Part shown: one piece after another, positions 42,222 through 52,970 of the stretch | How the letters are laid out: the number at the start of each line of letters is the position of its first letter | How positions within the stretch are numbered: position 1 is the first letter of the stretch | Origin: Craspedostauros australis | Lineage: Eukaryota; Bacillariophyta; Bacillariophyceae; Mastogloiales; Achnanthaceae | Direction of reading: 5' to 3' | Assembly: GCA_026770025.1 (NCBI GenBank) | Contig: JAMXDE010000029.1 | Span: 62,001-126,000, forward strand | DNA: 64,000 nucleotides | The notes under the pieces: generated by a model | Databases searched by the model: none | Told to the model about the DNA's origin: nothing | The model's input: the letters and a program-made list of their open reading frames with translations, nothing else | Program-made: the position numbers and the translations under genes

Positions 42222-43840
42222 ATGATCTCGACGAGGCTCGTGCGTGGAGCGTTCTGTGCGATTCATCTATCACCAGCCTTGGAAAGGTGCCTGTCGACGA
42301 CGACATTCACGTCGGTGAGGGCATCCATGTCAACAGCCACAGGCATGACAGCAAGAAACATGGATGTGGGCACTGCTTCAGCCAAGAAGGCGATTGCTGC
42401 CATCGCCCAGCAGACTTCCACTGGGAACAAGCTCACCAACCTGTGCGATGTCTCCAGATGCGCGTACCTGGCGAAGCAAGCCAACGCGTCCATGCTCTTC
42501 CTTCCAGAGTGCACCGGATTCATTGGCGAAGGCTCGGCGCAGACATTGGAGAATGCCGAGATCATCGCAGACGAGGGTGGCGACGATGTTTTGAAATTGA
42601 AGAATGCGGACACAGTGAGCGACTTGCTGACATCGATAGTCAACGGCGAGCAGGTCAGCAGCGAAACGATAGAAGCATCAACAACATCAGGCCAAGCATC
42701 TGGCGACACGCGCGGCTTGAATGATGGCGTGTTTCTGATGGACGGACTGCGAACGATCGCCCGTGAGGCATCCATTTGGATCTCGGCAGGCGGCGTCCAT
42801 ATCGTTGCAGAAACCAACGATGATGGCAGCACGAAGCGCGTGCACAACGCGCACATCATCATCGACGACAATGGCAACATTCGGTGTCGATACGATAAGA
42901 TTCATCTGTTCGACATATCCATCCCTGGCAAGAGAGACTATCATGAGAGCGCAACGACTGCGCCTGGCAATCGGCTTGCCGTTTGTGATTCACCCGTCGG
43001 TGCGTACGTGCGAGCGTGGGATGCGTTCGATGCTTGCGGGGCTATTTGTTTTTGTGCGGAGAATGTACGAGTCTGTCGAGGCGTTCTGGAGTTTGCATTT
43101 CGGGATGAGGCGATGAATGAAGTTGTGAGGACTGATGTTCACCAAGGGGAAGGTTGTTTTCAGGTTGGACATGTTGCTGTGTACGCTACAGCAATGTCTA
43201 TTCTGTGCAGATGCTGTCTCTCCCTCTCTCCTCCCTATTTTGGATTGACTCAATCGGCTACTTCTACACATGCTTGCTCTGCTTCCTCCACTCGTCCCTC
43301 ACACGCTCGCAATGAACGGTCTCTCTTGTTGCTACTACACTATTGCACTCTACTCCGCAACGATCAATCCCATCTCCCACACCAGGCAAACTCGGCATCT
43401 CCACATGCTACGACATGCGCTTCCCAGAAATGTACACGCGCCTCGTGGAAGACATGGGTGCGCAGATCCTGCTGGCACCCTCCGCATTCACGACCCCGAC
43501 GGGCATGGCGCATTGGCACACGCTGCTGCGGGCGCGCGCCATCGAATCGCAGTGCTACATGCTGGCAGCCGCGCAGGTTGGGCAGAGCAATGCGAGACGA
43601 CAGAGCTTCGGCCATGCTCTGGCGGTCGATCCGTGGGGCAGGGTGCTGGCGGATGCTGGCGGATACAGGTACGGCGATGATGTGCATGGCGAATCCACGC
43701 TGGAGGACGGTGTCGCAGACAACACGCCATGCATTGTGACCTGCGAGATCGATCTCGGTTTGGTGGAATCAGTGCGAACGAACATGCCCATCACGATGCA
43801 TCGCAAGGCTGCTGCAGATGCTGAGGCAAGCAGTGATTGA
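42222..43840 (+). CDS. NIT1: Nitrilase-superfamily amidase, NIT1-like (deaminated glutathione amidase)
   Basis: Two exons, 42222-42999 and 43386-43840, encode 410 aa. The 386-bp GT-AG intron splits SPVG|KLGIS in frame. The catalytic triad is visible: Glu96 in MLFLPECTGF, Lys226 in CRYDKIHLFDI and Cys267 in ISTCYDMRFPE. WHTLLRARAIESQCYMLAAA and SFGHALAVDPWG are typical of the Nit1 branch, which hydrolyses deaminated glutathione, a side product of transaminases. The Arg/Ser/Thr-rich N-terminus before MSTATG suggests mitochondrial import from the first ATG and a cytosolic form from Met36, as in the mammalian gene. Unusual is an acidic/Ser-Thr-rich insert of about 55 residues (roughly 108-165) between the Glu and Lys regions. 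It looks disordered and should not touch the active site. Confidence 0.9.
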
Positions 43841-44334
43841 GGCGCGCGACGCTTTTGTTGTCGTGCGATGTATTCATACGTAAACAACATTCGCATTGAG
43901 TGCAGCATTGCTCTCCTACTCGCACCTACCTTCTACTTTGTATTGCTGCCAAAGTCACAGAGTAGAGAAGAATGGTAGACAGCATTGCTTTGTCGCATTC
44001 TCTCACGGTTCTCTCCATGTGCCAACGTCCGAGTACGATTCTTGGTGGGACTGCTCATCTATCAGCGCACCCGGAGCAGCGGCTCCGCACTACGACTGCA
44101 CTTCGAGATCAAGAATAGCATTGGAGTGATTAAAGTACAATGTTGATGGTTTATAGTGGTACAGTGTAGTATTGGTATGTGACACCGGCAGCAAGATATG
44201 CCAGCGTTCGGATGCTGTTTCGTTGGTTTGGACGGGATGTGACCTTCATCTGTACTCGCAGGCCCCATCCGCTGTCCTTATCCCTCTCTATATGCGTTGA
44301 ATACGCTACATGAGTTCGTCTGCACTGAACATGT
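43841..44334. other. Convergent 3' flanks of NIT1-like and ABHD17-like genes
   Basis: About 490 bp between tail-to-tail genes. Several TACTC/GAGTA words occur (near 43917, 43962 and 44260). No gene is seen. Confidence 0.55.
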
Positions 44335-45683
44335 TTAGCTGATCAGTCTCCGTCTCTGCACTGGTCCATCTGTGGACCTGGCGACGTTGCCGTCCGCACT
44401 GTACTTTCCATCCACCAGCATTCTTCGGTTCGTCGCTGACAGCTGTTTCGATAGTCTCGACATCTTGCCATTGCCTTTCTCTTCCAGGTTCGGTCTGACA
44501 TGCGTCTCCAGGTACTCATTCAATCTCGCGATAAACATGGGTCGGATGACCGAGTGCACGTTGTTGTGTCCCATCCCCTCAATGTACAGCGGCTCGGCTC
44601 TCGACTGCGGCGGAAGCGCTTCGTATAATCTCTCAGAGTGGTTGAAAGGAACGATCTGATCTGCCGTGCCGTGCACGAGGATGAGCGGCGACCGGATCAT
44701 GGGCGCGAAGTCGACGTTTGGGAACTTGTCGCCGAAGACAGTGCAGCCAGGGTCGATGACGATGCGGTATACTGAGAGGAAGGGAGCGTGGAGGATGACG
44801 CCTCCGACGGGTCCACCGATGGATGGATCCTCCGACTCGGCGGTGCCGGAAGCCATGTAGCAGGATGGCCCCGATCCGAGCGAGCGGCCGTACAGGACGA
44901 TATTCTTTGATGGGACGTTGAGGTTGAATCGAAGGTACTTGAAAGCAGCCTCGATATCAGCGTAGCAATCCTCTTCAGATGGGCTTCCTGCTCGTCAATG
45001 AGTGGAAGAGAGAGTGAGTGAGGGAGCGTGTGAAGGTGGGCAGGCGGGAGGAGGCGAGAAGTAATGGGTTAGCGCATTGAATTGAATTGCCTTGAATTGG
45101 ATGGAGCTGAATCATTGGTTTGGATTGTCGTGCGTGCACGCAGAAGATGCCTTGCAAGTGCATCGAAGCATGGGCAAGAATGCCCCCAGAGCAAGACGAA
45201 AACGAAATCGTTTGGAGGCATGTTCGCCCTTCACCCACGCTGTGTCGCAAGAGAGAGAAGCATGGTGGCGGGACTTTCCGCACTTGAGTTGCGGATTAAA
45301 ACCTCAAAGGCAAGGCAAGGGATGGTATGCAAGATAAACAGGAACTCACCCTCTTCGTACGCCATTCCGTATCCCGTGTAATCGTAGGCAAGGAGGTTGA
45401 CTCGCAGCATCTTGCTGAGGAACTTGCACCATGGATATATGCTCCCCAGATCCTCTGCGTTGGCATGCGAGTACAGTATCGTTATCCCTCGATCTGTCCG
45501 CGTGTGCTCTAACTCTTTCGTTGTTAAGGACCTTGACTGCTCCTCCCCGCTGTCTTCCGAATAGCTGATGTAGAAGGCAGGGATGCGCTTCCCTCTGCTC
45601 GTGTTCAGCCATATGATCTTGTTCTCCTTCAGCTTGGTTGGAGGAGGTGGCTGGAAAAGCAGCGTGCTGACCGTGTCTCCCAT
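44335..45683 (-). CDS. Alpha/beta hydrolase, ABHD17/FAM108-like
   Basis: Exon 1 (45683-45350) and exon 2 (44987-44335) are joined across a 362-bp GT-AG intron that splits YGMAYEEG|SPSEEDCY, giving 328 aa. The fold signatures are in order: ITILYSHANAEDLG (oxyanion region), LLAYDYTGYG, the nucleophile elbow VLYGRSLGSGPS (Ser of GxSxG), SPLILVHGTADQIVPF (catalytic Asp) and IEGMGHNNV (catalytic His). YDYTGYGxxxGxPSE and the HGTxDxIVPF spacing are typical of ABHD17-type depalmitoylases and their plant and protist relatives. The N-terminus MGDTVST fits an N-myristoylation site (Gly2, Ser6) in place of the Cys-rich palmitoylated start of animal ABHD17; this is inference. The basic C-terminal extension of about 50 residues is family-atypical. 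The substrate is not known; membrane-protein depalmitoylation is the best guess. Confidence 0.85.
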
Positions 45684-48569
45684 CGTGGAAGTATAGTGTA
45701 TTGTGTATTGCGTGTAGTGTATTGCGTGGTACTCTCTAGTGAAGTGTAGTGTGCTGGATGGCTTCCCAATCTATGCAACTCAACTGGATTGTCTCAATCT
45801 CAAGCAATGCTGGCAATGGTATCGTTGTCAATGACGGTGGACTCGGAACTCAAGAGGATGCTGTGGATGCAAGAAACAACGGCGAGGGTGGCAAGAAGCT
45901 TGGATCTCTTTTCGATGATCGCAGTGAAGGGCGGATGAAGACTATGGGCTGATGCGATCGCAGTTGTCCTTGATGGTGGCTCGTGCTGCTGCTGCTGCTG
46001 CTGCTGTTCTTGGTCCTCTGGTTGAGTTATGATTGTTGGCGTGTTGATACTCTCCTGCGGTTGCGTTTACACTTTTCCTGACTTTGCTTGGCTTTTGTTG
46101 TGGAATGTATTTGAGTGGGTGCTCGGCGAGTAGAGCAGAGCAGAGTAGTTGTCTCCCCCTCTTGATGGATGCCTGGTGTTGTTTGTGATGCCGCACAGGG
46201 AGAAGAGTCGGTGGACCAGAGCATCAAGCCGCCTCGCCCCATTTGAGCCGTTTCGCACTTGCCGTCATCGCTGCCAAATTTTCTTCCGAAACCGTGATTT
46301 CAACGACAACGAAATTTGACGATTGAACGGCAAATCATGGTGCAACGCTGCGCACAAGGTCCTCGCAGCGCAGAGAGTGTCAACACGCCCAACCACCGAG
46401 GCGGCGCAAATCGTGGACCATGTCGCCGCCGTCCGTTGAACCACACACACAAACGCGAAAAACGAGCGGTCTTTGCTGGTCTCGCGCACTTCAAATGGTA
46501 ACCCATTATCTAAAAACCGTGATTTAAACCGTTCCATCTAAATCAAACCCGACGAGCGTGCCGCGAGACACGCAAGATGCGCCGTGGCAGGTTCGTAAGC
46601 TTCCGCAGCACAACCAAGGACAAATGGCACGCACTCCGCGCCTGCGGACAAGCCCAACTTCCGTTGAAATTCCCATTTTTCGTCGCAGAAATCCGTTCTG
46701 ATGCCGTTCTTTCTGTTCATCGGTGTTCACAACCCAACAGGGCTGCAGTAAATAGGCCGGGACTCTCTGATTCGCCACTTCGTCTCGTACGCGTGCATTC
46801 CGTTCGATGCCCTACGACATTTTCGCCTGCCGATGTCGGCGCCAAAACCAACACCCGACATGCAGAGACACACACAACGCACGGGACAAACGGAAATCGG
46901 CATGTCCTCAACGCGGACCGGCCGATCCCTATCCAACACAAGCCGCGCCGCACCGCGACACTACACAAAACAAATCTCTCACTCTTTGTGTGGAGGTAGG
47001 AAGCGAAGCGTCGTTTTGATTGGGAGGAGCGTTTTCAATTTGGAAATTTCCCACTCATCACCTCAGGGCATCCGCATGATTTGAGGGGGACCATCTCTTC
47101 GTGGGTTGAGCATAGCCATCACATTTGAACGTAACCGCCATTCACCGAACACCAAGATGATGGATGGGTGGATGGGTGTGATGCATGGAGTGAGCAAGAG
47201 AGCATGGCATGGCATCAATGATCTATCTGTCTGTACAATGCCGTCGTGGTTGTCACCCCTTGGGCTCGTCATCGTCACTTGATCCGAGTTTCAGACACAC
47301 AACAATGCGACAGAGCGGCCAGGCTGCCTCTCGGTCTCGCCTATAACTTCTTCCGCCCTCCCCTGTCGGTGAAGAGCGCCATACGCATCCGCCGGTTGGG
47401 GTGCCCTTCTGATTTGGTTCACCCCTGCCCTGATCGCTCCTTTTCCTTCTGCTTTGATTGATTCGGCACACTCTGCACTCTCCTGTTATGATTGGCAGTA
47501 GCGGACGTTGTCCCTTCGACGATGCCATTCTTTCGTTTTGGTTCTCGCCCCGCTTCTCGTCTCTTTTGTGTTGTCCTTCCCTTCTTCACCACGAATCACT
47601 CTCCTCTTCATCTGCTCCCGTTTCACGAAGCTCGCCACGAACAAAGAGAGGCGACGGCACAAGACTTTTCATGCTTGGAGACTCGTCAGTTGGGTCCCTT
47701 CCAATTTGTGTGTAAGATAGTTAGTAGAGCACGAGTATAGTAGAGTATTGTTAGCAATGTGCACTCGGATGGTGGTCCCATCTCTCACATATTATAGTTT
47801 GGTGGTGAGGAGCACGGCCCCTCTTCATGTGCCTTGAGTTGGAGCATGATTCAAGTTCTGTTCCATGTCATGTGTGTGCTCGAGGAATCGATGAGCAAAC
47901 GGATGCAATGGGGATGAGTTGAACCCACCACCACAATCGTTGCTATCGTGCGGCACTCACGAACATGTCATGCCATACTCCACTGCCTTCCGTTGCGTTG
48001 GAGGGCGCACTTCTCACCGTCATCCAACGTTGCATCCATCGCGTACTCTGTTGGAGAGGATTGGTAGAGAGGAGAGTACATACGTAGTACGCATCGATCA
48101 CCAACAACATCCGAACTACGTTACGGGCATGGTGTACTCTTCAGACCACTCGTTCCTTTCTCACAAGCTGCCACGAGTATCAACCTCATTTGTACACGAA
48201 CTCACTGATGTCCGCAGCATTGGAACAAATGACGTCCACAAAAACTTAATTTTGGCATCGGAATTGACGGTTTCATTGTTGGCTGTCCGCAAGACTCTGT
48301 ACATGGAAGGAATGTCATAGAGTAGGACGAGAAGAACCCTGGTGTGCTACACGATGCGCAAGTGCATCATTCTATTGGTGGGTGCCCATTCCGCTGTTGA
48401 TGGTACAATACTTGGCATTGGCGCATCCATGCAATTGAGGACTCGGACATGGTCGCGAACCGTCGTCCGAACCGTGCCGTCATCAACACTGTCTTTGGCG
48501 GTACCGCAATCGTTACCGCTTACTATACGCCGTTGCTGTTGTCGTTGCTGTACATAGTAAGTGTCAAGA
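45684..48569. other. Intergenic region of 2.9 kb without a supported gene
   Basis: Frames up to 140 aa lie on both strands without domains or splice continuity. A CTG trinucleotide run lies at 45983-46006. TACTC/GAGTA words cluster at 46130-46150, 47733-47750 and 48040-48135. A gene with very short exons could be missed here. Confidence 0.4.
45983..46006 (+). repeat. CTG trinucleotide microsatellite
   Basis: Seven to eight consecutive TGC units lie just downstream of the start of the frame-poor interval. They are not within a supported coding region. Confidence 0.95.
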
Positions 48570-49831
48570 TCATAGATAGCATAGCTGATACAGTACCTTG
48601 ATGGGCGTGTGCGTCATGCGCTCTCTTTCGAACTTGTCCACAATCTCCGCAGCATCGTCCGCCAGTCGATCGCCGGCAGCCTCCAGCACCCAGCACAACT
48701 CCAACGCCACCTGTCCCTGCAATTTGGCTTCATGCGGATTATCCTTCGTATCCAGACAAATGACATGAATCGGCAGAAAGTCCACCGTCGGCTCCCGTAT
48801 TTGCAGATCCTCCACGACGGCATCAAAGATACGCTCTTCAAATGCGATCACGACATCATGCTGCCGTATCCACTCGGATGGCATGTCCTGCCATCTCTGC
48901 GGTCCCCGTTTGACGGCGGCACCGCGTTTGCACAGCTGCAATACACCGTTGCGCGCGAAGAAGGCCTCGTCTTCCGGCGTGGCGCACATGTTGTTGTACA
49001 TGTGCTCGTAGGGCGTGCCGAACTTGAACACCTTGGGTTCCATGGAGTTCTTTCCAGGTAATCTGCAGCGTTCAACGTTGTTGTGGTTGCAGCATGTGTT
49101 GCAATTAGCAATGGCGTGCACGCGAGAGAGAGAGAGAGAGACATATACATACAATACGCCATCGATTGGTTGATTGATTGATTGATTGGATGAATACAGA
49201 AGTGTGGAAGAGAGAAAAGTTCGTAGATTGATGAGTCGATTAGTTGGGCAACGGATGGGATTGCAAGGTGCCATCATCTTGCATGCACGAATGCATGGTG
49301 CAATGCATGATGCAATGAATGGCGTATCGTGCGCGTTGTGCAACCATCATCATCGTGCTGATTGCAGTACTGTACTGTCAGCTTACCGGACCTGCGTTCC
49401 TGTGCCATAGCTCTCCACTCTCAGTCCTGTTGAAGGTTCGGATAGAATTGAATGTTGCGTCGTGGTGTGTTGTGGTGATCATCATAAGAGACGCAATGAT
49501 GTATAATAAGGAATTCAAGTGAGAAAGGAAAACGATGAGCAAACGACGAGTGAATGGCCGCTGCAAACGGCACGCATCCGCGCAAAGAAGCAATTGTGCA
49601 GAGTGGAACAGCATGATTCCAACGCCGTCGCAGCAACACACGCAGACCGAACGCACCCGCATTGCCCAGAACGACATGGGCCTCCATGGAACGATTGATA
49701 TTGCTGGAACAGACGACACCGAAGGAGAGCTGCGATTTGATCCTCATGTTTTCCTGCGGCGGCACACCCGGCGGCGTCGATGGCCGGGGAAGCCTGTTCG
49801 AGCTGGATCCGCTTCCGCTTCGTGGTCCCAT
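48570..49831 (-). CDS. SSU72: RNA polymerase II CTD phosphatase Ssu72
   Basis: Three exons (49831-49657, 49426-49387, 49062-48570) add up to 235 aa in frame. Exon 1 ends in the phosphatase P-loop FGVVCSSNINRSMEAHVVLG (C-x5-R). The 40-bp middle exon encodes GLRVESYGTGTQV. Exon 3 starts LPGKNSMEPKVFKFGTPYEH and contains HDVVIAFEERIFDAVVEDL, the region of the general acid Asp in the family. Both introns are GT-AG (230 and 324 bp). Ssu72 removes phosphate from Ser5 and Ser7 of the Pol II CTD and works in the cleavage/polyadenylation complex during termination and gene looping. The N-terminal Gly/Ser/Pro-rich extension of about 28 residues before MRIKSQL is longer than in yeast; Met29 is an alternative start. 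The tiny exon is required to restore the conserved SYGTG block, which supports the model. Confidence 0.92.
49119..49141 (-). repeat. GA dinucleotide microsatellite in an Ssu72 intron
   Basis: About ten GA units in the second Ssu72 intron, followed by a TTGA/TTGG tetramer stretch near 49165-49190. Confidence 0.9.
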
Positions 49832-50875
49832 GGTTCGATTTCCAAGTGAAGAGTATGAGGTTGCGTTTCGCGAGATCAAATGGATGAAGCAGAATGGCGC
49901 GTGTGGAAGGAGAGTCTCAATGTAGGTATAGTAGTGGGAATGTCGGCGATGGTATGTGTATGTATCGTATGGCACGATCAAAGGGAATGGAAATGAAGAT
50001 ACGCTGGAGAATGGGGGCTGGATGTGCATTGTGAAACATGTTCTCTGTTGTGTTGTCTCTTGTTTGACGATGGATTGCTGTCGTGAATGAAAGCTGATTT
50101 TTGGCGGGAGTGGATTCCAGCACGCCTCCATTGTCGTTTTATTTTGGTCGCTGCTTTAATCCATTTGGTCAATCGTGACCATTGTCTGGATCGATTTCTG
50201 AAACGCCCTATGAAATATCTCCGAGACCGCAAGCGCTTTGTCGTTGGCATGCTAGAGTACTTTGAGTCCATGGGGAGTAACTATTGGACTGGCAATGACT
50301 TCGCCCATTTGTGTCGCGAAAAGATCAAGGATTCGCCAGGGTTATTATGAATCGCGCGAATTGATCCAATCCACTTATGAATACATGACGAACAGTCATT
50401 CACAACACTGAACCGGACAAATAAGGCTGGCAAGGATAAGACCGAGTTGATCATCACGATACGACGTGGTACACAAAGGCCTTGCACAGAATTCGGAGAC
50501 ACGAGCCCAAGAAAGTGAAATCGAGACTGGAAGCGTCAGTGTTCCAGGGACATTCGCGGGCATGTTCGTGCACTCTGTGTTGTACTCTACAAAGCATACG
50601 AGTACATGCGAGTAGATTACGTGTACCCTGTGGACACACACTGCCATCATCTCGTGACTACTCCCCCTGGCGCCGATGCGGGCACACACCACTAAAGAGA
50701 GCTTGTGCAGAACAGCATTGAGCTGGATCAGATCCGCATTTTCACCCAATTGAATTGCGATAGTATTATTCGAGCTACTGTACAGCACATCAGACTCTCC
50801 ACCGCATGAAGAGGAGCGCCGAGAAGAGAGAAACCGTTCATGGCGCCAAACTCTTGGACGTTGGGTAATCTCTCT

Positions 50876-50906
<31 letters not shown>

Positions 50907-51491
50907 CAGCTTGTGGAGCCCTTCACAGAATTTGGATGAGCGGCAACATCTGCAGCAAACCAAAAAAGGAAGATTGCGAGCACGGAGTTCTTGTGCCCAA
51001 GCGGAACACTGAGGCAAAGGAAGGACTGTCAAGACAGAAGCCCCCAAGACGCCGAAACATTTGAGGCTCCCTTGCCGAACTTCTCTCGACACGGACGGAA
51101 CTCCCGCGAGAAGTGAAGAGTTGGTGCGCTTCATTTGCCTCACGATTGCCGCCACTCACCTTCACCACACAAGTTCCCAGCGACCTCCTCGCACAACATT
51201 CGTTTTCTCCTTTTGAGTGTTGTGCCCTACAACTCTTTCAGCATTCTGTTCTGACCTCACAGCCAGCAAAGCGAGTCGCTCTGCAAACCAAAAGGCGACC
51301 ATCGGCTCAACCCGCAGGCATACTTACGATACGAGCTGCAGATAAGAGGTAACAAACTCACAACAACGTTGGCGAACGCACCAACGCAGCAACAAACACA
51401 GCAACAACAAAACGGGCCTCCTCCATTGCATCAGTACTTCACCTCATTGTATCCGCGCCTCGCTCTCTCTCTCACTCTCCTCAGAGAACAG
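49832..51491. other. Region between Ssu72 and the diatom conserved gene
   Basis: Divergent promoters of the two flanking genes must be here. One 87-aa frame (plus 50087-50350) has a basic/aromatic helical second half and an in-frame ATG, but no family; I do not call it. A GA microsatellite lies at 50885-50906 and a TACTC/GAGTA cluster at 50583-50616. Confidence 0.45.
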
Positions 51492-52970
51492 ATGCAAGAA
51501 CAACCACGCCAAAACTGGAGGCAACAGTCTCCACACGCCTTCGATACGCAGCGAGAAGCAGGCCACCAGAGGATGGTTGGCAACAGGACTGGGAACCAAA
51601 AGCACAATCAGAAGCACAATAAGAAGGACAACCAGAAGCACATCAGCACCAACACCAGCACCAACATCAGCACCAACACCAACACGAGGAAGAGTACAAC
51701 TCCAACGAAACAGAGGAACAAGCGCAGCAGCGAACGCAGCAGCAAGGGTAGCAGCATGGGCAGCAGCAAAGGCAGCAGCCAGGAAGTTGGCGGCGAGGGA
51801 CCCTCCGATGATCATAGCGGCACTTACAGCCTCAGCAGCAAGCGCAGTCAACGAAGTCAACACGCGGAACTCAATCGCCACGACCAAGGCAACAGACCAT
51901 CGATGGATACCAGGACCACAGTCTCGTCGAAACCTATCATGACGGTGGGGCAGGTCCGCCGCGAGTTCCTCAGGCAGGTCCCGGAGGAGGTGCTGGATCA
52001 GGTCCCGTACGAGGCGTGGGATCACATCTTCGGTGAACTGGACTCCCTGGCAAGCCGCAGGAGCGACGACAACGGCGAAGACGATCGCCTGCTCACCTCC
52101 AAGATGCTGCGAAAGCTGGGATCCCGCATGGAGCAGGAGTTCCACGGTGAGGTCTACCTGGAGGATTGCTACTCCGTCATATCAGAGATCAGCAGCTATT
52201 CCGCGATCGCCGGCGATAACGTCGCCAAAGGCGCCAGGGCGATGAGACGGAAGATCCTGCTGACGAGCGGTGACAACTTCGCTCCTCATACTCAGCGACA
52301 ACCGCAGTCGCAACCACAGTCACAGTCACAGTCATCACAAGGAGGCCAGCGCAGCAAGACCATGCAGCAACATGCGACGTCGCGAAGTTCGAACCGGTAC
52401 ATCCCGCGCGACCGAAAGACGACGGGCGGCGGCCTGTGGGGCGACAGCGACGAACACATCGACTTTGACGACGATTCGTACCACAAGCATAACGCGCTCA
52501 ACACCAGCAGCACGAGCACGACCAACAGCAGCACGGAGACAGAGACGGAACGATCCGTCGTCTTCGGCCAGGTCCATCTGCGGATCTACGAACGCACGCT
52601 CAGTTACAACCCTTCCGTGAGCATCGGACCGGCGATTGGGCTGTCCTGGGAGTACGTGCCATTCAACCACGGCATCATCTCGGTCGATGACTTCGAGATG
52701 GTGCGATCGCGCGAACGCGTCACGTCGCCAAGGCATCTCGTCGTGTCGCGCAAGGAACGCATCGTCCTCCTGCGCTCGCTGGGCGTGTCGCAGATGCAGA
52801 TCGCGGACAACACGCGGAGGATACGGCGCGATCAGAAGAAGCGCGTGCAGACCATCCAGAACATCCGCGTCGACGAGATGGCGTACGCAGCGAGGCGGAC
52901 GGTCAAGCGGTTCTTGGGATTGTCGCGGGGAAGCGACAAGCATCGCGCCGACGGCAAGGCCGGGCAGTAG
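51492..52970 (+). CDS. Conserved diatom protein with NPSVSxGP-type C-terminal domain
   Basis: The frame is open from about 51255, but the first ATG is at 51492 (MQEQPRQNWRQQ), giving 492 aa. An upstream exon or a non-ATG start cannot be excluded. The first 120 residues are Gln/Asn/Ser/Thr-rich with repeated NTxTNISTNT and GSSKGSS units. The middle has a structured segment: VRREFLRQVPEEVLDQVPYE, LRKLGSRMEQEFHGEVYLED. The last 140 residues form a domain I associate with a large uncharacterised family in diatoms: VVFGQVHLRIYERTLSYNPS, VSIGPAIGLSWEY, ISVDDFEMVR, LVVSRKERIVLLRSLGVSQM, then a basic amphipathic helix. In relatives the domain pairs a REY-like motif with NPSxSxGPP and a Leu-rich helix. 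No function is established. The long low-complexity N-terminus is typical of the family. Confidence 0.72.
   Translation: MQEQPRQNWRQQSPHAFDTQREAGHQRMVGNRTGNQKHNQKHNKKDNQKHISTNTSTNISTNTNTRKSTTPTKQRNKRSSERSSKGSSMGSSKGSSQEVGGEGPSDDHSGTYSLSSKRSQRSQHAELNRHDQGNRPSMDTRTTVSSKPIMTVGQVRREFLRQVPEEVLDQVPYEAWDHIFGELDSLASRRSDDNGEDDRLLTSKMLRKLGSRMEQEFHGEVYLEDCYSVISEISSYSAIAGDNVAKGARAMRRKILLTSGDNFAPHTQRQPQSQPQSQSQSSQGGQRSKTMQQHATSRSSNRYIPRDRKTTGGGLWGDSDEHIDFDDDSYHKHNALNTSSTSTTNSSTETETERSVVFGQVHLRIYERTLSYNPSVSIGPAIGLSWEYVPFNHGIISVDDFEMVRSRERVTSPRHLVVSRKERIVLLRSLGVSQMQIADNTRRIRRDQKKRVQTIQNIRVDEMAYAARRTVKRFLGLSRGSDKHRADGKAGQ

Noticed and set aside
50087-50350. 87-aa plus-strand frame with a basic/aromatic helix
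   Set aside because: No homology recognised, no supporting promoter or splice structure; chance length for this composition.
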